Below, piece by piece: positions 25,313-32,178 of a stretch of DNA of 51,297 bases (position 1 is its first letter; each line of letters starts with the position of its first letter). Where the stretch lies: the IMG/VR virus record IMGVR_UViG_3300013111_000216, positions 1 to 51,297 of that record; one strand, written 5' to 3'. This stretch comes from a virus. Made by a program: the position numbers and the translations under genes. The notes below the pieces were generated by a model. The model was not told where the DNA came from, made no database searches, and saw nothing but the letters and a program-made list of their open reading frames with translations.

Positions 25313-25702
25313 ATGGGTGAAAACCTAAAAATCACCACAGCGGTTAGGCGTAACTTCGCACAACTGTCTGAGGTGGAACAACTCAGGGCTATCATAGCAC
25401 TTGTACCTGTTGCTTATGGTGTGGGCAAGATGGAGCCGATCAAAGAGGTTACTCAAAGAGTCGCGGACGAGATTAAGAAGAATGCCGCTTTACCTAAGTT
25501 AATTCGCGGAGTTGCGGAACCTCTCATCAACACCGACCTTTTGGACGAGATCCCTCAGCAAGCTGAAGTGTGGGATGAACTAGACAAAGGCGGCGACCGT
25601 TTTAGGAAGGACGTCTTACGTGTCATTGCTAAGATAGAGCCTGTCGTCGGGATGGTGAGGATGATGGAAAGGAAGACGAAAAATGATCAAGAAGGTTCCT
25701 AA
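25313..25702 (+). CDS. Hypothetical early protein, 129 aa
   Basis: Not recognised. Helical throughout (VRRNFAQLSEVEQLRAIIAL, KEVTQRVADEIKKNAALPKL). ATG at 25313 follows GGAGG. The frame stays open upstream through the ATTAC array, giving an artificial Tyr-rich extension that was rejected. Overlaps the next gene by 20 bases. Confidence 0.7.
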   Translation: MGENLKITTAVRRNFAQLSEVEQLRAIIALVPVAYGVGKMEPIKEVTQRVADEIKKNAALPKLIRGVAEPLINTDLLDEIPQQAEVWDELDKGGDRFRKDVLRVIAKIEPVVGMVRMMERKTKNDQEGS

Positions 25703-26036
25703 AGCCGATGCCGAAGAGTTGTTCAGTGCAGTCTTGACGATGGTAGGTGAGGGTGAGCAAGATCATGTGATTATCGACCACTTAGAAACTTCTATTAACG
25801 AACTGGTAGAGTATAAAATAAACGAGTATCGTCTTGCTCTTTCCACCATACTCTCCGAACGCGCAGATATGATCAAACGTCCTGTTAAGGACTGGAAGAT
25901 GCCTATCTTCGCTAAGGAACGCATCAAAGAGGCTGCTTCGTTTTACTCCGGGCTCTCAATGTATATTGCGGAGGTCACTGATGACTCTGTAGAATCAGCG
26001 AGAGAACGTCTATTAGACGTAGAGGGTCTGGAGTAA
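25683..26036 (+). CDS. Hypothetical early protein, 117 aa
   Basis: Not recognised. Acidic and helical (DHLETSINELVEYKINEYRL, KERIKEAASFYSGLSMYIAE). Ends before a strong rho-independent terminator at 26083, closing the first early transcription unit from 25313. Confidence 0.7.
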   Translation: MIKKVPKADAEELFSAVLTMVGEGEQDHVIIDHLETSINELVEYKINEYRLALSTILSERADMIKRPVKDWKMPIFAKERIKEAASFYSGLSMYIAEVTDDSVESARERLLDVEGLE

Positions 26037-26082
26037 CTATGGTCGCGATCTCGAGGTTCTTGAGACCTTGAGGTCCGGCACA

Positions 26083-26123
26083 GGTCGGGTGGGATACCAC
26101 ACATATCTCACCTGACCGTTTTT
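26083..26123 (+). terminator. Strong rho-independent terminator
   Basis: A 14-bp stem pairs 26083-26096 with 26104-26117 (two G-U pairs) around a 7-base loop, then GTTTTT. Placed after the 117-residue gene. It should end transcription from the leftmost early promoters, or limit read-through into the next group. Confidence 0.85.
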
Positions 26124-26140
26124 CTAACGAGGTACCAACC

Positions 26141-26362
26141 ATGCCTAGAAGAGTAAAGTGGATCTCTCCAACTGAGTTCGCCCGACAAGATCATAGTACT
26201 GATCTAGAGATGTCGATGATCAAGGGCGCGTGGACTATTCGTATATCGTTCACTAACCACAACGACCAGATGTGTACCTACGCAGACTCTGGCACATCCC
26301 CTTTGTTGCTACTTGAAGATGTTGGCTACGTCCTCGCTCGGGAGGTCAGGTGGTATGAGTGA
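26141..26362 (+). CDS. Hypothetical early protein, 73 aa
   Basis: Not recognised. Beta-rich (MIKGAWTIRISFTNHNDQMC), with hydrophobic PLLLLEDVGYVL near the end. First gene after the terminator at 26083 and coupled to the next by an 8-base overlap. Confidence 0.65.
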   Translation: MPRRVKWISPTEFARQDHSTDLEMSMIKGAWTIRISFTNHNDQMCTYADSGTSPLLLLEDVGYVLAREVRWYE

Positions 26363-26678
26363 CGACCCGATTACATTATCTCGCGAAGAGATGATGAGGC
26401 GGTTGACGCCACTCGGTATTGATGAGGAGAGGATCAAAGGATTCTGTAACAAACTTGATCAGCTCCAATGCTTGTACGAAACTGGACGCCAGATGCTGAG
26501 AGAGCGCATCCCACCTAAAGCGGCTCAGAAGATGTTGGACTCTATTCACAGGATTGATAGTAACCCGGCTCTCTACGGAGATCCTTTCCTTCGTGACTTA
26601 TTCCCTGAGCTGTTTTTCAACCATGATTTAACAAGAGAGCAGTTTGAAACATATTTGGCAAATAGGGAGGAGTCATGA
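26355..26678 (+). CDS. Hypothetical early protein, 107 aa
   Basis: Not recognised. Helical (LSREEMMRRLTPLGIDEERI, KAAQKMLDSIHRIDSNPALY). ATG at 26355 overlaps the previous stop. A longer reading from 26313 would lie inside the upstream gene and lacks a ribosome site. Confidence 0.68.
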   Translation: MSDDPITLSREEMMRRLTPLGIDEERIKGFCNKLDQLQCLYETGRQMLRERIPPKAAQKMLDSIHRIDSNPALYGDPFLRDLFPELFFNHDLTREQFETYLANREES

Positions 26679-26944
26679 AGTGGGTAGAGGTAACACGTTG
26701 GTCGCATTCAGATAGCAAGATACTCGTCAATTCTATAATCAACATTGACGGTATGCAGGGGATGCATATCACAGTTAAAGGAGCGAGAGACTTAGGACAA
26801 GTTGTAGAAGCACTCGAAGAACATGATGCAGACTCTTGCATTGTGCTCGAAGCTGCTGACGGCTTGTTCCTCTTGCCAAACACCAACGAAAACCGAAAGG
26901 CGTTAGAGAACGCCACTGCAGTACCCATTCCGATTAACCGCTGA
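26675..26944 (+). CDS. Hypothetical early protein, 89 aa
   Basis: Not recognised. Alternating strand and helix (SIINIDGMQGMHITVKGARD, QVVEALEEHDADSCIVLEAA), consistent with a small alpha/beta fold. ATGA overlap with the gene before it. Confidence 0.68.
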   Translation: MKWVEVTRWSHSDSKILVNSIINIDGMQGMHITVKGARDLGQVVEALEEHDADSCIVLEAADGLFLLPNTNENRKALENATAVPIPINR

Positions 26945-26955
26945 AAGGAGCGTGT

Positions 26956-27303
26956 ATGGCGAAGTACAAGCTCGCAGAACTTCTGTTGCGCCGCAAGGAG
27001 CTTTCAGAACGCCTGCCTCGGATCGCACACGTGAAGGACAAAGACGTGTATGAGCCGAAGATTGCTCGGCGTGGAGTAACCGAGGGTGTCGATGACATTC
27101 TCGCATCTGTGCCAAAACTCAGCCTCGCTGAAGTCATGGCTGAGTATAACCAGACTGCCTCGCAGTTGAGGCGTGTCGATGCCGCTATCCAGCAAGCGAA
27201 CTGGACAGTGGATGTAGAATGTGATGTCTCCGTGTTCGATGACTTCAAGCTTCCTGAGAGGGATGATTCCGAAAGGGATATGACCTCAAAGAAGAAGAAG
27301 TAA
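26956..27303 (+). CDS. Hypothetical early protein, 115 aa
   Basis: Not recognised. Basic helical N-terminus (YKLAELLLRRKELSERLPRI), acidic C-terminal half ending in a Lys run (TSKKKK). GAAAGGAG precedes the ATG. Directly followed by the first tRNA-like element. Confidence 0.7.
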   Translation: MAKYKLAELLLRRKELSERLPRIAHVKDKDVYEPKIARRGVTEGVDDILASVPKLSLAEVMAEYNQTASQLRRVDAAIQQANWTVDVECDVSVFDDFKLPERDDSERDMTSKKKK

Positions 27304-27313
27304 GAACGCTGGT

Positions 27314-27375
27314 CTCTCATGTAAATTTGGGACTTCCCATAGGAACAGTCGCGGGTTCAACTCCCGCCGTGAGAG
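27314..27375 (+). tRNA. Abnormal tRNA-like element 1 (arm missing)
   Basis: Acceptor strands 27315-27321 and 27368-27374 pair at all 7 positions (one G-U), extended by C27314-G27375. A perfect T arm follows the consensus (GCGGG, TTCAACT, CCCGC at 27351-27367), and TA occupies positions 8-9. Only 29 bases separate the acceptor from the T stem where about 42 are usual. No D arm can be folded. The bases TTCCCAT at 27334-27340 resemble a Gly(CCC) anticodon loop, but its flanks do not pair. A standard tRNA fold is therefore not supported. Confidence 0.5.
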
Positions 27376-27409
27376 CAAACCCCGTAGGGTTAACAAACAG
27401 GAGGACATC

Positions 27410-27595
27410 ATGGAGAATGTCTACATCAAGCGGGAAGGTACGAAACTGATTATTCAGGTCGACCTTGAGCGAACTATCGGACCGAGCAAGTCCGGTAAGA
27501 CAACAGTGGTAGCAACCACTAAGGGCAATCAGCCTATTGCTGGTCTCAACGATGAGACAATTTATCTTGGTCTTAACCTCTATAAGAAGCGTTAA
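27410..27595 (+). CDS. Hypothetical protein, 61 aa, between tRNA-like elements
   Basis: Not recognised. Beta-rich (NVYIKREGTKLIIQVDLERT). GPSKSGKTT formally matches a P-loop pattern, but the protein is far too short to be an ATPase. CAGGAGG precedes the ATG at a normal distance. Similar short proteins occur in many tailed phages to my recollection. Confidence 0.7.
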   Translation: MENVYIKREGTKLIIQVDLERTIGPSKSGKTTVVATTKGNQPIAGLNDETIYLGLNLYKKR

Positions 27596-27604
27596 TAGTT
27601 GATG

Positions 27605-27670
27605 GTTCCCGCGTGGCGAGAGGCACACGCTGAAGTCATTGTCGCAGGTTCGAGTCCTGCCGTGGGAACA
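27605..27670 (+). tRNA. Abnormal tRNA-like element 2 (anticodon arm missing)
   Basis: GTTCCCGCG (27605-27613) pairs with CGTGGGAAC (27661-27669) over 9 bp with one G-U. T arm GCAGG, TTCGAGT, CCTGC at 27644-27660 is perfect. A D-like arm GCG..CGC (27616-27630) follows TG at positions 8-9. Only 12-13 bases remain where the anticodon arm and variable loop should be, so a standard anticodon stem cannot form. Element 1 shows a similar shortening. Confidence 0.5.
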
Positions 27671-27674
27671 AGAT

Positions 27675-27729
27675 AGAGCAGTTCCTGTTGTGTGTCAAGG
27701 TTTCACACAATAGTCATCAGTACTGCTCT
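27675..27729 (+). ncRNA. Two-tier hairpin between tRNA-like elements
   Basis: AGAGCAGT (27675-27682) pairs with ACTGCTCT (27722-27729), and inside it TTGTGTG (27688-27694) pairs with CACACAA (27704-27710) around a 9-base loop. May be a processing or termination structure for the tRNA-like cluster. No family recognised. Confidence 0.45.
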
Positions 27730-27840
27730 TTGACAAACAGGCAAGGGCGTTCGTGGAGGGGCTTCCCATGTGTCCCCTAAACACATAAGGTGAACCGGAT
27801 CATCTGTTGGGCATTGAGGAGAGAGACCTCATACTTTTAC

Positions 27841-27930
27841 GGCGGTTCGAATCCGTCCCCCGCCCCTTTTAGCACCATCAAGTATGGGCGGGGTAGCCAA
27901 GTGGACAAAGGCACTAGCATCTGGAGCTAG
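27841..27930 (+). tRNA. Permuted tRNA-like element 1, Gln(CTG)-like 5' half after its 3' half
   Basis: The 3' part comes first: T arm GGCGG, TTCGAAT, CCGTC at 27841-27857, then CCCCGCCC at 27858-27865. The 5' part follows: GGGCGGGG at 27886-27893 pairs with it over 8 bp, then TA, D arm GCC..GGC (27896-27912), and a perfect anticodon arm CTAGC, ATCTGGA, GCTAG (27914-27930) reading CTG. No acceptor partner was found in the ordinary order. The D arm and CTG suit tRNA-Gln. A 20-base linker joins the two parts. Confidence 0.45.
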
Positions 27931-27940
27931 CATAACCGAC

Positions 27941-28014
27941 GCTATAGGTCACTGGTTCGATTCCAGTATCGCTAAGGCGATTAGCTCAGTCTGGTTAGAG
28001 CAATAGCTATGCAA
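27941..28014 (+). tRNA. Permuted tRNA-like element 2, complete but circularly rearranged
   Basis: Order along the DNA: anticodon 3' strand GCTAT (27941), variable loop AGGTC, T arm ACTGG, TTCGATT, CCAGT (27951-27967), acceptor 3' strand ATCGCTA (27968-27974), then directly acceptor 5' strand AGGCGAT (27975-27981), TA, D arm GCTC..GAGC (27984-28001), A, anticodon 5' strand ATAGC (28003-28007) and TATGCAA. Acceptor pairs 6 of 7 and anticodon stem 5 of 5. Total 74 bases equals one tRNA opened in the anticodon loop and closed at the acceptor. Position 33 would be A, not U, so normal decoding is doubtful. Confidence 0.5.
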
Positions 28015-28159
28015 ACATCTCGTACTCCGAATACCCTAACTCCAAACCTAGAATATCCGACTGACCCGAAACATGGGCCTGAGAACCGAAAGGGGAGGCT
28101 TACCCACATCCGACTAGATAACAACTCAGATCCGAACTCAGACTAACCAACCACGAGAC
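28015..28159. other. Structured or untranslated stretch after the tRNA-like cluster
   Basis: About 145 bp with repeated CCGA/ACTC words and one good RNA hairpin: GGG-CCT at 28075-28080 pairs with AGG (28096-28098) and CCC (28103-28105) around an inner CC-GAAA-GG tetraloop (28086-28093). No start codon of quality for the following frame is present. Together with the region 27604-28014 it makes a 560-bp stretch free of supported protein genes. Confidence 0.5.
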
Positions 28160-28489
28160 TTGCCTGTTCCTTTTAACTACCACAGTGAGCATAAATTGGA
28201 CTACACACAACATTTCGATGAAAGATTCCAGAAACATCTAGGATCGTCACCAACGCGATCCTTTGTACGGCGAGCTCTTTTCATCGGCAAATCGTTGGCT
28301 AAACAGATCCCTTATAGAGATCAGGAGAAGTTCTCCTGTACTATTCAATATGAGGGATCTTTTTATCAGTTTGTCTATTCACCTGATACTAAGAAGCTGA
28401 TCACGATGTGGCCGATGCAGGAACAAACCAACGAGGACACGGAGGATGTTCAGGAAGATTCGGAAGTTACTAGACCACCGTCAGTGTAG
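28160..28489 (+). CDS. Hypothetical protein, 109 aa, start uncertain
   Basis: Not recognised. Begins with TTG at 28160 (frame open from 28118 but with no ATG or GTG) and lacks a ribosome site. The product starts PVPFNYHSEHKLDYTQHFDE, then basic FVRRALFIGKSLAKQIPYRD and strand-like CTIQYEGSFYQFVYSP. The missing start suggests the 5' end was lost when the tRNA-like segment was rearranged, or use of an uncommon start. Overlaps the next gene by 44 bases. Confidence 0.5.
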   Translation: MPVPFNYHSEHKLDYTQHFDERFQKHLGSSPTRSFVRRALFIGKSLAKQIPYRDQEKFSCTIQYEGSFYQFVYSPDTKKLITMWPMQEQTNEDTEDVQEDSEVTRPPSV

Positions 28490-28649
28490 AAAGTGTGGGA
28501 AGTGGTCAGGGACTGTGATTCACACGGTACCCGGCGAACACGTAGGAGACAAACCGATCAATGTTTGCTGGACTTGTTTAGAAGCCCACTTCGGCTTCGG
28601 CAAGTTCAATACCTACGTCAAAGATAGGAAAAAGTGGTGGAAATTGTAA
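28446..28649 (+). CDS. Small zinc-ribbon protein, 67 aa
   Basis: CRKCGK (residues 14-19) and CWTC (about 42-45) form a Cys4 zinc site; the remainder is basic (TYVKDRKKWWKL at the end). The ATG lies just after GGACACGGAGG. Function unknown; resembles other Cys4 early proteins in this phage in layout only. Confidence 0.68.
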   Translation: MFRKIRKLLDHRQCRKCGKWSGTVIHTVPGEHVGDKPINVCWTCLEAHFGFGKFNTYVKDRKKWWKL

Positions 28650-28655
28650 ACTATC

Positions 28656-28670
28656 GTTCCATATTGTAAC
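28656..28670. promoter_or_regulatory. Dispersed palindrome site 7, GTTCCATATTGTAAC
   Basis: Matches GTTMCA-N3-TGKAAC. Lies in the 92-bp gap before the beta-helix gene, followed by a small CAGGC/GCCTG hairpin at about 28686-28699. Confidence 0.72.
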
Positions 28671-28741
28671 ACATCTATGGCAGTTTCAGGCGTTAGCCTG
28701 TTTCCTATGGTTCCTGCCTCAACCGAACACGGAGGCAGAAG

Positions 28742-30283
28742 ATGTCTACTTTTAATTACTACGTAGATTGGGAGGCCGCACCTGGCGGCGACGGTTCTAT
28801 CGGCACACCGTTCCAGACAATCGACGAGGCGCGTGCCGAAACAGGAGCAAAGATACTTGACACGACAATCGGTGCGGGTGATCTTGTATACTGGCAGATC
28901 GCCCCTGGAACATATCGTGAGGAAGTTTCAACATCTAATTACAAAGTTGCAGATGTTGATCTTACTATACGAAGCACGGGCTCTGCTCCGGTCATTGTCA
29001 AAGCCTCTGAAGTTGAGAGCTCTTGGACCGCCGATACAGGGTCGATATACTATTGTACGTGGACCAACGATTGGTGGGTTTCCCTCGACGATGAAGGACT
29101 AATCTACGGCGGTGTCCAGTATGACGCCGGATGGGATGCTTGGTGGTCTTCCGTTGACGGCCCTTGGTATTATATGCTAGAGGCTGCTTACGACACTACG
29201 GTTGGAGACGCAAGGGCGCAGATGTTATCTCGAAGAGAAGGAGTATTTGTCAATGAGACTACCCCGCTCCTTCAGGTTCTTTCAAAAGACGATATGGTGG
29301 CCGGGACTTTCTTTGTAGACCAGACGGCGGACCGCATCTATGTTTGGCTCGCAGACTCGTCCGACCCAGCTAATCACACAATGGAACTGACGTCTCGCGA
29401 CAGATGTTTTGACTTCGACAACATGGCAGACATAAGGTTCGAGCGAATCAACACGCTCCACTCTGGTCTCCGTGGCTTCGACGTTATTACATCGACTAAC
29501 GTGAGATTCACACGGTGCCGTGCTGAGTGGAACGTAAACATGGGTGTGCAGACAAACAACTGTAGCTCCATCCAGCAGATTAGGTCTCACTTTGATAACA
29601 ACGGAGATCTTGGTTGGTCCTGTGCATTTTGTGGAGAAGGAGGAACCCTGACGTGCGATTGTCTCAGTGCTAACTACAACAACTGGCATGGCGCGAACGC
29701 AGATGCAGGCAACTGGAGAGTAGCAGGCATTAAGTTCTACGCTGTTGCTCATGTGACTATTAATAATTTGACTGCGATTGGCAACTACACCTATGGCCTA
29801 TGGTTCGACCGTTGGTGTTGTGACATCGAGATTAACCACCCGTACCTTGTTAACAACTACGGGCCGGGATTGTTCTGGGAGATTTCACCAGGACCGTGCG
29901 TGATCAACTACCCGACTATCACCGGGAACGGTCTGCACGATGCGATACAACCAGCTCTAACCACACACGACTGCGGAGTGCTAATCAACTCTGCGTCGAA
30001 CATAACTATGAACTACCCCAAGATATGGGGCAATCACGGGAAACAGTGGTACATAGAAAACAGCGGTAGACAGGCACGCCTCTGGGGTGAATACGGGGAG
30101 CTGGACGAATACTCGGCCGCTATCAACGTAACCGATCACGTTATCAGGCGCAAACTTGACGACGGCGAACAATTCATAGAAACATACGGTTCCAACTCAG
30201 TCTTATCAGCCTATTGGAACCTCTTAACGGTCACCCCGTCTCGGGCAGAAACAGAACTGGAACCCGAACTTGACCAAGGATAA
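28742..30283 (+). CDS. Right-handed parallel beta-helix protein, 513 aa
   Basis: The N-terminal pattern NYYVDWEAAPGGDGSIGTPFQTI is the common opening of parallel beta-helix (pectate-lyase-like) proteins. Repeats of strand turns follow: DIRFERINTLHSGLRGF, NVRFTRCRAEWNVNMG, VTINNLTAIGNYTYGL and NITMNYPKIWGNHGKQ. These are coils of about 22 residues. Such folds occur in tailspikes, depolymerases and cell-surface enzymes. It lies among early genes on the plus strand and away from the fibre genes, which is odd for a virion part. No signal peptide was seen. Catalytic residues cannot be assigned by eye. Confidence 0.75.
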   Translation: MSTFNYYVDWEAAPGGDGSIGTPFQTIDEARAETGAKILDTTIGAGDLVYWQIAPGTYREEVSTSNYKVADVDLTIRSTGSAPVIVKASEVESSWTADTGSIYYCTWTNDWWVSLDDEGLIYGGVQYDAGWDAWWSSVDGPWYYMLEAAYDTTVGDARAQMLSRREGVFVNETTPLLQVLSKDDMVAGTFFVDQTADRIYVWLADSSDPANHTMELTSRDRCFDFDNMADIRFERINTLHSGLRGFDVITSTNVRFTRCRAEWNVNMGVQTNNCSSIQQIRSHFDNNGDLGWSCAFCGEGGTLTCDCLSANYNNWHGANADAGNWRVAGIKFYAVAHVTINNLTAIGNYTYGLWFDRWCCDIEINHPYLVNNYGPGLFWEISPGPCVINYPTITGNGLHDAIQPALTTHDCGVLINSASNITMNYPKIWGNHGKQWYIENSGRQARLWGEYGELDEYSAAINVTDHVIRRKLDDGEQFIETYGSNSVLSAYWNLLTVTPSRAETELEPELDQG

Positions 30284-30305
30284 ACTGAAAAAGGAGGACA
30301 ACGAT

Positions 30306-31037
30306 GTGTTAGTTCAACAGTATAGAGTTAACAGAACAGATGATGCAGCGGCCCGGCCACGTAGGTGGAACGCAATCCTAATGTGTCTCTACGACTACGA
30401 ACCTATCCACGATAGGATAAAGGAGAGAGAAGCCGGACACGATGCGGTTTTCTTCTTCATTCCCGTAGAAAGGCCGCGTACATTCATCAAGAAAATCGTG
30501 GACATGTATCACCCACACGTGGTAGACAAACTCCTTTGGAGTGACATCAATCATGCTTTCACGTGGCTACAAAACACCTGTGAGTGTGGTGACCGACGTA
30601 AAGCAAAGGGTTGGGAGGCAAGGGTAATGGGTGACCTTCCTCCACTGGCTAAAAACAGACTAGAACGGGAAGAAGTAGCTTGGGAAGAAGAAACTCCATC
30701 CAACCTCAGTAAACAAATCAACGATTTTCTCAAGCAAACAAGAAAAAAGAAAGGCACCAAGATGACTTCAAAAGATCGTCTCGATAGGTGGTGGAGAGAC
30801 GTAAACGCCGCCATGCATCTTATCAACGTCAAGCCAACAAAGGAGGAGGGTAGCACCTCTCTCGAAATCAACGTCGCTTGGCCTCTCAGCATCGCACCAA
30901 CGAAAAGCGAAATCGCTCGTATGACAACCATGTGGGAGGATAACTCTCCTCCTAATTTTGAAATCGACGACGTTTCGTTCGATGGAGAAGATAGTGAAGT
31001 AATCTTCAACGTTACCGTCACAGCACCAGAAGACTAG
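30306..31037 (+). CDS. Hypothetical protein, 243 aa
   Basis: Not recognised. Start chosen at GTG 30306, 8 bases after AAGGAGG; a TTG 36 bases upstream lies in the end of the beta-helix gene. Aromatic and charged (WNAILMCLYDYEPIHDRIKE, then RPRTFIKKIVDMYHPHVVDK), with a Lys-rich middle and a beta-rich end (SLEINVAWPLSIAPTKSEIA). Followed by a UUCG terminator. Confidence 0.68.
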   Translation: MLVQQYRVNRTDDAAARPRRWNAILMCLYDYEPIHDRIKEREAGHDAVFFFIPVERPRTFIKKIVDMYHPHVVDKLLWSDINHAFTWLQNTCECGDRRKAKGWEARVMGDLPPLAKNRLEREEVAWEEETPSNLSKQINDFLKQTRKKKGTKMTSKDRLDRWWRDVNAAMHLINVKPTKEEGSTSLEINVAWPLSIAPTKSEIARMTTMWEDNSPPNFEIDDVSFDGEDSEVIFNVTVTAPED

Positions 31038-31044
31038 TCACATT

Positions 31045-31067
31045 AGCAGGCCTTCGGGTCTGCTTTT
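31045..31067 (+). terminator. Rho-independent terminator with TTCG loop
   Basis: AGCAGGCC (31045-31052), TTCG loop, GGTCTGCT (31057-31064), then TTT. Eight pairs with one G-U. Ends the unit before the tRNA-Lys gene, so the tRNA is probably made from a read-through or its own promoter. Confidence 0.82.
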
Positions 31068-31069
31068 CT

Positions 31070-31142
31070 GGATCACAAGCTCAGTAGGAAGAGCAAGGGC
31101 CTTTTAAGCCCGAGGTTCTGGGTTCGATCCCCAGGTGATCCA
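31070..31142 (+). tRNA. tRNA-Lys (TTT)
   Basis: Seven of seven acceptor pairs (GGATCAC with GTGATCC), D stem GCTC/GAGC, anticodon arm with loop CTTTTAA giving TTT, variable loop AGGTT and T arm CTGGG, TTCGATC, CCCAG. The outer anticodon pair is A-G, so four of five pair. No CCA is encoded. Normal in order and length, in contrast to the elements at 27.3-28.0 kb. Confidence 0.93.
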
Positions 31143-31157
31143 CAAAGGAGGTTGATT

Positions 31158-31391
31158 ATGAACTTATACACAGTAATACCTGTAAGCGATCAAGGTATTC
31201 TTGATTACTTGGAAACTGAATTCTTTAATAAAAAGAACGCTAAGAAAGCCGCTCTTAACTACATAGGTGCAGGATACACCGATGCTCTTATCAAAGAGTG
31301 GACAGTTGTTGCTACTGGTAAAACCGTAGCCACAACAGGCATGGGAAACTATAGTACTAGAATTTATACGAGAGAGGGATTGGATGGATAA
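31158..31391 (+). CDS. Hypothetical protein, 77 aa
   Basis: Not recognised. An alpha/beta pattern (NLYTVIPVSDQGILDYLETE, AKKAALNYIGAGYTDALIKE, WTVVATGKTVATT) typical of many small phage proteins. AAAGGAGG precedes the ATG by 6 bases. Overlaps the next gene by 8 bases. Confidence 0.72.
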   Translation: MNLYTVIPVSDQGILDYLETEFFNKKNAKKAALNYIGAGYTDALIKEWTVVATGKTVATTGMGNYSTRIYTREGLDG

Positions 31392-31812
31392 AATCAAAGA
31401 GTGGGAGTACCACTACGTTTATATCGGACAAACTCGGATAGAAAACATCCGGCAGTATAAAGATAGTGTAAACATGGTAGTCTTATTCAAGCTCGAGATA
31501 TCATACCTCCGAACTTGGCAAAACACAGGTGTACTTGAAGAGGTATGGGAACGGGCTATTCGAACACTACCTAACTTTAGGTTCTTAGGATGGGACAGAA
31601 AGACTTATCGCACGCACGTGGGCTTCGCCGTAGAGATCCCAATGCGCATCGTTGGCGACCGGACAACCGACTTAAAGGACTTATTACTACGCAAGTTAAG
31701 GTTAGACGTCTTACATCGCATGACGAATACCAAGCCTATCGAGAGCTCGCACCTACTAGAGCCACCACCAACGAGAAAAGAAAATACTGGAATTCTGTCT
31801 ACGAGGAGGTAA
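31384..31812 (+). CDS. Hypothetical protein, 142 aa
   Basis: Not recognised. Begins DKIKEWEYHYVYIGQTRIEN. A helix-rich centre (LRTWQNTGVLEEVWERAIRT) follows, then a strand-like segment (THVGFAVEIPMRIVG) and a basic C-terminus. Coupled by overlap to the gene before it. A competing frame (31590-31946) is Arg-rich and lacks a ribosome site. Confidence 0.66.
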   Translation: MDKIKEWEYHYVYIGQTRIENIRQYKDSVNMVVLFKLEISYLRTWQNTGVLEEVWERAIRTLPNFRFLGWDRKTYRTHVGFAVEIPMRIVGDRTTDLKDLLLRKLRLDVLHRMTNTKPIESSHLLEPPPTRKENTGILSTRR

Positions 31813-31818
31813 AACCCC

Positions 31819-32178
31819 GTGAATCACCGAGAGATCGCCATGCGAGTTTTAATGCACACCTACGACGGATTATCTCCGAGGGACTTCGACCCGGACAATC
31901 CTATCTCAGTGCTCAAAGCTCAGATAATCCGCAGTCAGAACGGTAAAGACTGTGCGACACTAACTATCCCCATCAACCTTGCATTCCGGAGATGGTTTCC
32001 CGAAGAGTATCAGAACATAACTAAATCCGAAACACGTGGTTGTCAGTGTCCTCACTGTGGCGAGTCTACAAGCGTCACGCTTGTGGAAAACCAGTGGATT
32101 ATCAATAGACATATGTCCTCTCTAGGAGGCTTCTGTGCAGGTGAAGGTATGGCCGCCTCTCTGGGGGATCTATTCTAA
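31819..32178 (+). CDS. Hypothetical Cys-containing protein, 119 aa
   Basis: Not recognised as a family. GTG start after GAGGAGG. The C-terminal half carries GCQCPHCGES (residues 75-84), a CxCxxC zinc-type motif. The last Cys lies at about 108. Its stop shares bases with the ATG of the membrane microprotein (TAATG). Confidence 0.66.
   Translation: MNHREIAMRVLMHTYDGLSPRDFDPDNPISVLKAQIIRSQNGKDCATLTIPINLAFRRWFPEEYQNITKSETRGCQCPHCGESTSVTLVENQWIINRHMSSLGGFCAGEGMAASLGDLF

Noticed and set aside
27410-27595. P-loop ATPase from GPSKSGKTT
   Set aside because: The whole protein is 61 residues with no Walker B or room for a nucleotide-binding fold.
27735-27865. An ordinary linear tRNA using GGGCG at 27736 as acceptor
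   Set aside because: Pairing is offset from the T arm by three bases and the distance is over 120 bases; the downstream GGGCGGGG pairs perfectly.
31590-31946. 118-codon frame overlapping two genes
   Set aside because: Arg-rich composition typical of a shadow frame, no ribosome site, and the GTG gene at 31819 has a strong one.
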